Shown: positions 54,396-64,000 of the stretch, in pieces
How the letters are laid out: each line of letters begins with the position of its first letter
Numbering within the stretch: position 1 is the stretch's first letter
NCBI GenBank assembly: GCA_029891385.1
Contig: CM057225.1
Location: forward strand, 9,242,560-9,306,559
DNA length: 64,000 nucleotides
Source: Erythroxylum novogranatense
Taxonomy: Eukaryota > Streptophyta > Magnoliopsida > Malpighiales > Erythroxylaceae
Direction of reading: 5' to 3'
Program-made: the position numbers and the translations under genes
The notes under the pieces: generated by a model
Seen by the model: the letters and a program-made list of their open reading frames with translations, nothing else
What the model was told of the DNA's origin: nothing
Databases searched by the model: none

Positions 54396-56705
54396 TTAAA
54401 AATCAGCAGAAGGAGAGCTATGAACAGCCGAGGGAGTAGGAGGAGCCTCGGAGGTCGGTGGATGCACAGGAGAAGCCTCAGAAGTGGACGGAATAATCAG
54501 GGCAGGAGCAGGGCCTGAGGGAGCAATCGAAGGAAGATCCTCGTGAGAAAGCTCGTCTGACTCTTTTGAGCTAAGGTCCAGCTCCTCATCCGGGATTATA
54601 GTCCGCTCTCCCTCAGCCCACTCCCTCATCTGCTCCAAAGAAAGGCCGAGAGCAGCGGGGAGCAGCGACTCGGCATAATCCTCGAACGAAGGACACTCCA
54701 CCCCGTCAGGAACATGAACCTCATGACACCTCTTTAGGACCGAAATGGTCAAGTCGTAGGAGAACTCTAAACACTCCCCGTTTAGGAACCGCCTCTTCCA
54801 CCGCTTTATCGCCTCGACCATCTAATTCTTGAGGGAGCATCGCAACTCCCTCAGTATATCCTCGGTCTTGTGTCTACCCTCCACCGCTGCATGACAGTCC
54901 TGGAGGTACTTTTCTTTAAGCTCTCTCTTCGACTCCACTTCCCCACGCAAGACCTCATACTCCTTCACCAGCTCGCCATTCGCTGCAATCACCCTATTTT
55001 TCTCCTCCTCCTCCACAGCGAGTCGAACTTCCAAAACGTTCCTCTCCTCCTCCCCCGTAGCGAGTTCAGTTTTGAAAACACTTCTCTCCTCCTCCCAAGA
55101 CTTCCTCTCCTCTTCGAAAGAAGAGAACTGAGCCCCGAGAACATCCTTCTCTTCCTTGGCCACAGAGAGCTCGGCCCTTAAAGTGTTCACTTGCTCGAGG
55201 AGGTCATGCACCTCCCGGTCCAGCGACTGAACAGTCCCGTCGAGCAGTTCGATACATCGATGCATCGAGGAGACAAAAGCCAGCTTCCTAGCACAGTTAC
55301 GGACGACACGGGCCGACAGCTTCTGATGGGTCAGCGAGTCAATACGCTCCTCATCCACAGGGGGAACGATCTTCTCGGTAATATGAAGAGCCACATCGAG
55401 ATTAGCGAGCGATGCAGTCTTATCCAAACTGATCACTGGCTCCCATTTATCAGCGCTCGCTGCTCGCTTCGTCTCCTTGCCCTTATCCGACCGGGCAGTA
55501 AGCTCTCCCATTTTCTCCTTCTCCTTGCCTTGGTCCGAAGGACGAGAAGACTGACCAGCAACCCGGACAATCATTTTTCTCTTAAGAGGTGGCTCCACCT
55601 CCTCTTTCTCCTCCCCTTCCGAACCCTCTCGGCCCACGCTCGCCGGCACGATTGGCGATGACGCCGACACGACAGCGCGGTCCTCAGTGGACGGAGGGGC
55701 CATCAACACCGTATGGCTTGGCTCCATTGGCAAAGTGGCACCTTCACCGGTCTCCGCCTCCTTCCTCTTTTTCTTCCTTTTGGCCTGCCTTTTGGATTTT
55801 GGGGGAAGGGAGGACCTGGGGAAATCTTTTATCCTCACCATGGCTGCACAGCAATAAAATAGGTCATAAAGCGAAACCAATACTAAAAAATATAACAAAT
55901 AATTGAACCACGAAGGGTCAACTAGGCGGGGCGGTTTCCTCTCCTAGCCCGCTAATTTGTGGCGGGGGGTCGATTAGGAAGGAATCGACCGAGGGCCCCC
56001 CGCGATATCCCAGAATGAGCCGAGGGAAGTCATATCGGCCGAGCTCCTTTATACGACCGACCACCTCCCACTCCTCTCTACTAAGAGATACGCTCGACGC
56101 GTCATTCCACCGCTTGGCTAAAGGATACCTCCACTGTTGGGACTCGAAGGAGGATCCTGGGGATTTCACAAAGAAGTACTTCGTTCGCCAAGCGGAGATT
56201 TTCGAAGCTATTCCAGCCGGGAGATATCTGGCATCTCTTTACTGCAGAGAAGGGATCTCGGCCCCAGAGCTCGGACTCTGGTTCATCCTTAAAAAGTGAC
56301 GCAGGATACCAATCGAAGGAGGGCAGCCAAATGATGGCACAACAAAGCCAAACCATTGATAAACCTCCAGCCGTTCGGAGGAATTTGGCTCGGCATTAGC
56401 TGATAGGTAGCGCAGATCTCGTCAACAATCGGGGCATACGGGAGCCTCATACCGCCCACCGAGAAAAAACTATCAGAGACAGCAAAATACCCACTCAGGT
56501 TGCTGTGGATTCGTTCGTGATTGAGGGCCAGCCTGGGTCCCCAGGACAAAGGGATGTTGTTCCTAATAACCGACCGATTCAACTCCCCGACGGTCATCGT
56601 CGATGCATTTCTCGGTGGCTCCTCCACAACCAACCCATCTTTCCGCTCTCTCGTCGAGATTTCTTCAATATCTCCTACCATACTTCTAGAACTGGCTGAC
56701 GACAT
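54396..56705 (-). CDS. Tat antisense extra ORF (aORF), spliced, near intact
   Basis: On the minus strand a start at 56705 leads into GGMRLPYAPIVDEICATYQL, MPSQIPPNGWRF and INGLALLCHH, the signature of the domain called 'putative gypsy type transposon' (PF04195, from memory). After one frame change near 56330 it continues (56300-55923), reading FDFPRLI-like RYDFPRLILGYRGGP. A likely 79-base intron (55922-55844, GT...AG) rejoins the frame at MVRIKDFP. The next exon (55843-54822) has a Lys/Arg-rich stretch and a long coiled coil (LDREVHDLLEQVNTLRAELS). One TAG at 54822 separates it from a last open piece (54821-54396). The family occurs antisense between pol and the 3' LTR of Tat elements; its role is unknown. 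Confidence 0.75.
55844..55922 (-). other. Probable intron in the Tat antisense ORF
   Basis: On the minus strand the donor GTTGACCC follows CCGCCTA, and the acceptor TGCTGTGCAG precedes CCATGGTGAGG. The 79 bases between are AT-rich. Removing them keeps the reading frame open across the junction, while leaving them in gives a stop. Confidence 0.6.
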
Positions 56706-57431
56706 ACTTACTAAGAGGGAACTTTTGAACAAACTTTAGAGGAGGAGACAAGGAAAAAGGGCATACCTATCTGGTGATGTGAGGTCGGAAATTTGGACGG
56801 CGATCGAAAGAAAACTCCGGAAAGAGTGGGCAAGAAAGATGCATATGAAAACAAGGTGAAAGCCAAAGGACAAAGCAAGCGTAAAGAAAATCTGCAGTCT
56901 ATCGACCTTGAGTACTTATAGAGGACCGATCGAGTGGACGCCCCAATCAAAGCTCGACACATGGAGAAAATTCGAGCCAAGCCCGGACACGTGGCATGAT
57001 CTGAGCTGAGGTGAATTAGGGTTGTTCGAAATCCGGAACGGCGCAGCGATTGAAAGGACATGCATGACAGCTATACAACGGTTACATGGACGATTCGTTT
57101 CAGATTCTGAAAATCCATCAGAGGGCACGCGCCGTTAGTAATAATTACATAAAGTACCTCACGCGCTTGGCACAGACGTTCGCCTGCACTCTCTTGGTAG
57201 GAGCTATCACACAATCGGTGTTGATGCTGACCAATCCTAATACAAGCATTCACGCACTATGCATTAATGTTCGATCAATTGGACCTAACATGAGCTGTCC
57301 CATAGACGAGCTACAATATAGATAACCGACCGATCGGGCCTACTCCGAGCTGTCTTACAGACGAGCTGCATGACCCTTACATAATCCTTTGACCCTTCTC
57401 TTTGCTCAGACTCGGGGAGTAGGGGGCCTTA

Positions 57432-57813
57432 TGGTCGGTTGGGCCCGAACCCAATCATAGCGACCCGTGGGCCGATCGATCTCCCAGGCCCAGTCCACGC
57501 ATCCGCGACCCATTCGTAGGTGGAAGTCTCCCATGCATACGTAAAGACTTAAACCTAACATCCGCTCCATATATAAGGTATAACTCTGCCACAATAGAGG
57601 TACGTGATCACTAACCCTAATCTTCTCCGTTCACAGCGATCCTACCCACACCAAAAAGAACTGACTTGAGCGTCAAAGGGGCTTATCGGAAAACAACCCC
57701 CGACGTGCCTTTTTTATTTTGCAGGAACCTTCAAGTTAGAGCTCCCGGGAGAAGTAGCAAGCTCCATGGATCCGAATGGTAACATGCAGCCTCGTCAGAA
57801 CCAGACAAAACCA
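57432..57813 (+). repeat. 3' LTR of Tat
   Basis: The pair of 36308-36718. A purine-rich GGGGAGTAGGGGGCC (57414-57428) just upstream serves as the polypurine tract. The LTR ends CAAAACCA, followed by the CAATC target duplication. Confidence 0.92.
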
Positions 57814-58064
57814 CAATCGATACTCAAATCGGTCAATTCGTTTCAGAAATCCCAAAGTTATTCTCTAACATATAACCCTATTTTACACTAAACTACTATC
57901 CCAGATTTCAAACCTTTACAGATTGATTTAACAATTCCCTACTTCATAAAAACTTGGAGACCTTTGTCTCTAGTTCATAACAAATCAGAAACTAACTCCA
58001 TTGACAATCTGTACAAAAAGTTATGGTTTTAAAAACAAAGCATATGTATTCAGGAAAAGGGGTC

Positions 58065-58240
58065 CTCGTCACGGCGAAGGTTTGAGCTCGCTGCGGCAAG
58101 GGCACAATTATGCGCCGCAGCGTGCTCCCTTAATCGCGTCGCGGCGTGCGCCCTTGCGCACACCGTGACGTGCGGGCCTGCGTGCACCGCGGCGTGCACA
58201 AATTCGCGCGCCGCAACGTGCGAGCTCGATCTCCTCTTCC
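58065..58240 (-). repeat. GC-rich island in the LTR of element E
   Basis: A dense run of GCGCCGCGGC-like words (CTCGCTGCGGCAAGG, CGCGTCGCGGCGTGCG, CACCGCGGCGTGC) in AT-rich sequence. On the minus strand it lies about 0.9-1.1 kb after the LTR start, a similar position to the islands of the solo LTR and LARD. Confidence 0.75.
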
Positions 58241-59147
58241 GAATCTAGATTTTTAACCAATTCAATTCAATTCTTCCAATCTAATCAACACATAACTCAT
58301 CTAAACATTTCAACATCACTCACACACCAATTTACACCCCATTTACAAACCAAATCCACTCTCAAACATCAAAGATTAACCAAAATCAAAAACTCTATAA
58401 ACCAATAAACCAACATCACAGTAACCCGTTCTTTAGCTAAAATCACTCACAACAAGAATCAATCCACTAATTAAGAAGAACGAACCATAAACTTACTTGA
58501 ATTTGGTTTAAAAACCTTCAACTCTTCATGATTTCATCAGAAATCACATTCCTCTTCTCTTCTTCTCCTTCTTCGACAGTTCCTCTTCCTGTTTCCCCTT
58601 TTTCAAACCCTAATTTTCCCTTTTATACCTTTTCAATTTATGAAAAGCCCCTTTTGCCCCTTCCTTAACCTTAAGCCTTATACTCTTAAGTATCTTGCCC
58701 AAATGGCCCTCATACCAATTCTTATAACTTTACTATTTCAATTCAGAAATTCCGACCCTTAGGGACAGAATTGAAATGCAAGTCTTTCAGAATCACTAAC
58801 TTTCATGCCTAGCAATTTCCAATTCAAGCAATTCATTTACTAAGACTTTCGTAAATCTTTTCAAATTCCAATAGCTTATGCTAAAATAAATTTCCAAAAA
58901 CATACCTTTAATGGAAGTGTCAGTTGATCAGTCATTCTTAGTACCGAAAATCTCATCGGTACCTACTTTGCAATTTAATACTAAATACACTAAAATCACT
59001 CCCAATTCAATCGACACATAAATTTACATTTTCACCAAGACACAAAGCCGGGAATTGTCACGAGCGCATACACAATCTTGTGTACACAAATCATAACCCA
59101 GTCCAAAATTACTATTTTATCCTTCCCATCGGTGACGGGATGCTACA

Positions 59148-59160
59148 AATCTCCCCTCCT
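59148..59160 (-). other. Polypurine tract of element E
   Basis: On the minus strand AGGAGGGGAGATT precedes the LTR start TGTAGCATCC. Before it lies ATTTCGAGGATGAAATTT, as in LARD. Confidence 0.85.
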
Positions 59161-62100
59161 AATAAAAATTTCATCCTCGAAATTCATTTCGACACAGAGC
59201 AAGGTAGGGGTACTGTTATCTCATATATCTATCCATTCCTTATATCATCATTTTTTTATTCGATGGTTCCCTTATTACCTCATCATTGATGTCATCCAAT
59301 GGTTCTTCCATTCATTATTTAGAAATCATACTTCTTGCATATGCCCTTGATGAGTTTTCAGAAAAATCAACTCATTACTCTTAATTACAACTCCAACATA
59401 TATCTGATTAAAACAATTCTCGCATCAAATTCACTCATAAGGCCATCGGTATAAGACTCACATTTGTTCTTATCGTTGTGATCGAGTGCCCCTCACATAA
59501 ACATAATACTGGCCCGTAAGCTCAGTCGAATCAGAATACCGGCCCGTAGGCTCAGTCAAATCAGAATACTGGCTCGTAGGCTCAGTCGAATCAGAATACC
59601 GGACCGTAGGCTCAGTCAAATCAGAATCATCGCCTCAGAGGCTCACCAAATCGAGAATACCTACCTGTAGGCTCGGTCAATCGAATCTCGCCCGAGGCTC
59701 ATCGAATCGTAATACCGCCCGTAGGCTCACTCAAATCAGAATATTGGCCTGTAGGCTCAGTCAAATCAGAATAAAATCACAGGGCATAACTCGACATAAA
59801 AACGTTCCAAATAGGCGACTCATCATAACTCCTTCATATTTCATGCATTCTTGGGATGGAATGCATCACTTACATTGTTTGAACTTAATCGAACCTAATC
59901 ACTCAAATCCACATTCTTAGTTACCAATTGCTCTTTTGAGGTCCCCGTACTAGGACCTTTCTTTATACGGTAATACACAGGTGTCGATGTTATCAACATC
60001 CCCCAAATCCACAATTTGGGTTTTCCCCATTTCCTTTGCTCCACTTAACTCGTCACTATACCCTCTTCATTACTCTTGATCTAGTAACCCAGTATCCATA
60101 ATTATGGTACTTTGTTATACAATGTTCTATCCAATACTATTTATTGGAACATAGGTTCCTTAACCCAATCCTTTAAATCTTTCCCAATTTCGGTCTTACT
60201 TAAATCTCTACTGATCTGTCTAGTCACTGTATAACTCATGTGATTTTGTCCATAACATGATTCTACACTCTCAATCCAATTTCTGTTACAGAAGTTTCCA
60301 AACCATGTGTCTAAATTTAGCTCAGGTAATTATACTCATCTTTAGCAACACCAAAATCATCACATACATTTCAACCAATTTCTTCAAAATCATACTTTCA
60401 TATTCACTAAGATCATAGTCACTTATTGATATCCTTTTGCTTGGATCCCATTAACCTTCAATAACACAATCAAATCAAAGCATAATTAGCACCCATAGGT
60501 ATAACCTCTTATAATTAGTTAACGAATTTCCTTGAGTAACTAATTCCTCTGTGCAGTAGTATGATCACACGTTATCCTCAATTTCTCATTGAACTTCCAA
60601 AATCTCGACGAATTTCCACAGTTCTTACAAATTCCTGAAGATTTCACATCAATTCCTACTTATATCTGTTCATTTTTACTTGTTATTCCTCACATATATT
60701 CAATCGATATAAAAACATAACATCCTATGTTGGAAACCTCATCATTAGGGAGGATTTGTGGTTCCCAAACACATTTCCACAACCTATGATACAGACCAAA
60801 ATTCTCCTCACATAAACAAAATGTCTCCTTGACTTACCGAAATCTCCTTATACTGTTAGGTATTTCACATTGTCCACAATAATTATACACTCCAAAATTC
60901 CTTCGTTGCAGCAGTCAGTTCCTTCCAGACACAAACCCGATTGTATCAGGTAAGGAACTTTCGACCTTTAGATAGTGAAAGAATTACCAGCTTCTATTGT
61001 TGAATTGTGAGAAGAGCTTATGATCTCAGCTACTTGTCATGGAAAGCCTACCCTCATAGCTCAGAAATTACTCTAACAACCTCGATATTGTCACTCATTT
61101 ATTGTCCATATGCACTGATAGGTCCTTTTTGATATTTCAAGAGAATCAATTTCCACTTTTCTTACTATCTTATTAAGATCAATACGTATCATACCCTCTC
61201 TGGTCAATGTATCACTGGTACAAAGGTTCAAAAGAACTATCAAATAATTTCTTATTCTATACATCCCAGTAGATTTCATCAACAATCTTTCCATCTTATC
61301 TAGAGGTGTAGTTATCTCACATTTCCATAATTCACAGTCACTTGTAATATTAACATTGTCATGTACTCTATATAACCTTTCCATTCTTATTCCTGCCCAT
61401 GATTCGGGTGTACCATGATTTGGTGACCCATAATAATAACCTGCACTTGTTCCTCACACTACTATTCTTATTGACAGAAATTCTTGTTCGGTTTTCCACT
61501 ATTTAAATCTTGTTTGTATACAACATCATATCATAAACATTTTGAGTGCTTTCACTCTCCTCCTTTGAGTTATCATCCTTTCCAAAAGTGCATGCGTAGA
61601 ACAATTCAAATCGAAGCGCATATCTAATTGGCCCCATAGTCACTTATTACGAATCACGTTCCAACATTTGTAATATCATATTCCTATTATTTCATCATTC
61701 ATGCGCATATCCTCAATCCAATTCAGGCTTATAATAGCAGAAGCATCAAGAAAACAATCTCAGTATCCAAGCTATTGTCACATTCAAAACCATGTCTACT
61801 GTAGTTATTTCCTTTTTAACCTGGCTTGTACATTTTGATCACTCCATTACTACTTCATTTTTTCAATAAATTTACTTCTCTATTTCCTTCGAAGGCAAAG
61901 CATTTCGGTCCCATATCGATACTCTATAATACACACTAACACGAAGACAGTGAAGCTATACTTACCTTATCAGATCACGTACTTTTTTTCTCGTTTTCGA
62001 TTATTCCCATTTTATCAACCATACAAATCAGAATCATAATACCTGATCATCCTCATTTTATATTCTCATTGACATACCCATATACAAATTCACACTCTGA

Positions 62101-62863
62101 TCATATTAACCGATATTCTCCACATGTATGCATTGACCCTATCCAGACTATGGCACATTTCATTTTCTTTTCACTCAATTTATTCACTTACACTACAATA
62201 CATCCCATCATACTCATCTCAACACAATTCCAGTGAATCTTTGCCTGCCTTTTTCTCATTTCCATTTATCCCATTTTATCGGACATACTCATCAGAATCA
62301 CAATTTTCCCATCATCCTAAAGCTTTTGATCACCCATAAACATATTTTCATACTATCTCATTAACTTTTACCACTTTAAACCGATATTCTTCCCATGTCC
62401 AAAATGACTTTCTTTCAACCCAATTTATACACTTAAATCTTATTATTCTTTTTTTTTATCCCTTGCTTCTTAAATCAGCCCATGTCACTTTCTTCACATT
62501 CATATCACATTCTAAGGTTTGCAACCACGGTACATTATGAATATCTTTAACAATCTGTGGGACCCCAGCCTCTAGGGCCTCACATCCCTAAAAAAGAGCC
62601 TCAGCCTCTAGGCCTCGCGCCCTCACATTTTACTTTTCCCAGTCCCAATTGTCCATAACCCATATTTATTCATATGCTGATATTTCATTTCTCTCTTCAC
62701 ACTGAAACAGTTAACACATGTACTTAACACTTTTTCATGCGTAAAACTCATACTCTTGGGACACAGATTAGGGATTAGTTGCCACGGTCTGCTCTAACAT
62801 GTCTTTACTGTATACGATTTGACCTATGTTTTAGAAAATGCCCATGTAAGTTCGTACTTCTGG
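59161..62863 (-). other. Interior of element E without recognisable genes
   Basis: About 3.7 kb of AT-rich sequence. The longest open frame is 97 codons (61091-61384, minus) and resembles nothing I know. The ends resemble the LARD interior. It includes the 30-bp array at 59503-59772 and a cluster near 62560-62620 (GCCTCTAGG, GCCTCACATC, GCCTCAGCCTC). No gag, protease, RT, RNase H or integrase motif was found on either strand. Confidence 0.65.
59503..59772 (-). repeat. 30-bp tandem array in the interior of element E
   Basis: Nine copies of a 30-base unit (+ strand AATACYGGCCCGTAGGCTCA then GTCAAATCAG), the middle ones shortened and diverged. It is introduced by GTTGTGATCGAGTGCC, the same lead-in as the module block in the LTRs (CTGTGATCGAGTGCC near 35030). 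The phrase GAGCCTACGGGCC on the minus strand echoes GAGCCTCAGGCTC of the LTR module. Confidence 0.85.
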
Positions 62864-62875
62864 GCTCTGATACCA
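62864..62875 (-). other. Primer binding site of element E
   Basis: On the minus strand TGGTATCAGAGC follows the 5' LTR after six bases. It is the initiator tRNA-Met type, as in LARD. Confidence 0.9.
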
Positions 62876-62881
62876 CTTAAA

Positions 62882-63856
62882 TGTAGCACCCCACTCCCGT
62901 AAGACCCGGACCCGACAACGGTAGTGATATCTGAGTCCGTGCCTGCGAGGGTGGCATGATACATCACTCAATCAAATCATATCATAAAATTTTCCTTTAA
63001 CACACACATACACTTACGTTACATGTACGTTGCGGAAAACAAAACTTACAAAACATAACCGGTAAATAAAGTAATGCCCACAAGGGTCCTCACATAAACA
63101 CATCAACACATAAATCAAAATCCTCACACTAATGCAGACGCAACTGATCCCGTCCTCTTCTGTCTCACTGCGATCACTATACACCCGTTACCTAACGGGG
63201 TATTCTTCTGAGTCTTGGAAAACAATTACAAATTTTGGATGAGTTTTTGAAAACTCAATGAGTGACCATCGTCGATGGTCCGCTCACTCATGTACAGAAA
63301 CATAATTCACAACTCTATCTATATCATCTCATTTCACAGTTCACATAGATCTAACTTTATCTTATAATACTTTTTCTCAAAGTTGCCCATTTACACAATT
63401 ATAGAAATCTACACTCCAACATCCCATTTTTGATACCTACATATTTCACTCACTGACTATTGATTATCATTGGCTGTGATCGAGTGCCTGAACTGTCCCA
63501 TCGAAGGGCTCAATAATATCTGTCCCTTATCTAGTATTGGATACAGGGCTTGATATACGACGAGCCTGAGGCTCTATACTGCTTATGAGTTCAAAGCTCA
63601 TTGTCACACTTTGAGCTAAAAGCTCTGATCAGTGGCAACTCTAGTCGACAGCCTAATATATATCATACAACGCTAGGCATATAACAATATGTCATACATT
63701 TTACAATTTGTTGTACTCCATGACCGATATCACATCAGTGTATGGCATTTTGTCTGTCATTCAATCAAACATATCAATCAAATGCAGTAAATAGCACTTT
63801 TCAATTTATTTCAGTGTTGTGACCAAGCGCCTTTACTGTCCTTATAAGGGCACATT
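62882..63856 (-). repeat. 5' LTR of element E, visible part
   Basis: Matches 34439-35411 of the 3' LTR closely, with a few percent difference at most by eye. It breaks off after AAGGGCACAT, where the other LTR continues into its 46-bp array, because another element starts. Confidence 0.9.
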
Positions 63857-64000
63857 TGTAACACCCGTTCTATCAAGTAACAAGGGTATTTCGTAAATTG
63901 GAACCGGTGATAGGTCACATCTTGTATTCTTGTCGAGTGTGCATGGCCTCTAATTATAGAGGAACAGGTCTACTGCATATGCATGCTTATTTATTCATTG
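63857..64000. mobile_element. Start of another LTR element, cut by the window edge
   Basis: TGTAACACCCG at 63857 has the sequence typical of the start of chromovirus LTRs, and it replaces the expected array sequence of element E. Only 144 bases are visible, so strand and type are not certain. If TGTAACACCC is the LTR start, the element is on the + strand. Confidence 0.6.

Larger units (their letters stand above)
36308..57813 (+). mobile_element. Tat-lineage Ty3/gypsy retrotransposon (about 10.2 kb plus nested inserts)
   Basis: Short LTRs (36308-36718 and 57432-57813), an exact 5-bp target duplication, and a TGGCGCC-type primer binding site. The gag-pol (48186-53543) has a second RNase H between the usual RNase H and integrase, the hallmark of the Tat/Ogre/Retand group. 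A tandem-repeat region (53690-54270) and an antisense extra ORF (54396-56705) lie between pol and the 3' LTR, also typical of that group. A solo LTR carrying Copia-D is inserted 84 bases after the 5' LTR. Confidence 0.95.
34439..59147 (-). repeat. 3' LTR of element E (interrupted by Tat)
   Basis: 34439-36307 plus 57819-59147 gives about 3.2 kb. The first 1.42 kb match 62882-63856 of the 5' LTR as far as that copy extends. From the minus-strand start it has a GC-rich island (about 58065-58240), then AT-rich sequence, then the 46-bp array (35401-35757) and the second module block (about 35035-35205). Confidence 0.9.
34439..64000 (-). mobile_element. Element E: second LARD-family element (runs off the window)
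   Basis: On the minus strand the 5' LTR starts beyond the window and is itself interrupted at 63857. The interior (59148-62881) has a primer binding site at 62864-62875, and the 3' LTR is split into 34439-36307 and 57819-59147. The ends read TGTAGCATCC...GGGGTGCTACA on the minus strand, like LARD, and the sequence after the primer binding site resembles LARD. No gag or pol was recognised. It truncates the protease pseudogene and hosts the Tat element. Confidence 0.85.

Noticed and set aside
55191..55661. 156-codon + strand ORF in Tat
   Set aside because: It lies opposite the coiled-coil part of the antisense ORF, which has the better protein signature and an intron with consensus ends.
60980..61400. 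97-codon minus-strand ORF in the interior of element E as a gene
   Set aside because: It resembles no gag or pol domain, is single, and sits in a region with many stops. It is treated as chance.

Overview
This is a stretch of plant nuclear DNA, most likely from a eudicot. The evidence is the type of genes and transposons present. A plant subtilisin-like protease (SBT) gene, a plant viroplasmin/RNase H1 N-terminal-type gene and several plant LTR retrotransposon lineages are seen, and there are no operons, ribosome binding sites or other prokaryotic signals. More than 85% of the window is LTR retrotransposon sequence, mostly nested, and no intact gene larger than about 0.5 kb survives. Everything here is read by eye from the sequence and its translations; no alignment or database search was run.

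Layout. (1) 1-2000: the only ordinary genic DNA. It holds pieces of an unidentified gene and a small tail-anchored viroplasmin-domain ORF with a 60-bp tandem repeat. (2) 2085-2910: a degenerate TAA/ATT microsatellite. (3) 3170-6780: a very decayed Ty1/copia element on the + strand. (4) 7571-8019 and 33251-34438: two halves of one minus-strand subtilisin-like protease pseudogene.

The halves are separated by Copia-A (8020-33249, +). Copia-A is itself interrupted by a large-LTR, pol-less chromovirus-like element (LARD, 10026-30644, +), whose 5' LTR is interrupted by Copia-B (14220-23915, minus, exact TSD GACCC). (5) The upstream side of the protease gene is cut at 34438 by a second member of the LARD family, element E (34439 to beyond the window, minus). 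The 3' LTR of E is interrupted by a Ty3/gypsy Tat-lineage element (36308-57813, +, exact TSD CAATC). The Tat leader holds a solo chromovirus-like LTR (36803-48148), which holds a Sirevirus-like copia element, Copia-D (39165-47865, minus). A further LTR starts at 63857 inside the 5' LTR of E. The right side is therefore four insertions deep and the left side three.

Functional content. Tat is the best preserved: gag, protease, RT, a decayed RNase H, a second complete-looking RNase H, and integrase lie mostly in one frame, broken by a few stops that largely look like Trp-to-stop transitions. It also carries an antisense, apparently spliced extra ORF (54396-56705). Copia-D has an extra ORF between pol and its 3' LTR. 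The two LARD-family elements have no recognisable protein and must have depended on an autonomous relative. Their LTRs share an architecture with the solo LTR: a GC-rich island, then a repeat module bracketed by inverted TTGTGACC/GGTCACAA motifs. Differences between the paired LTRs of Copia-B and of Copia-D concentrate at CAG/CTG sites. That may be a base-calling artefact at methylated CHG sites, so frameshifts in those two elements should be read with caution.
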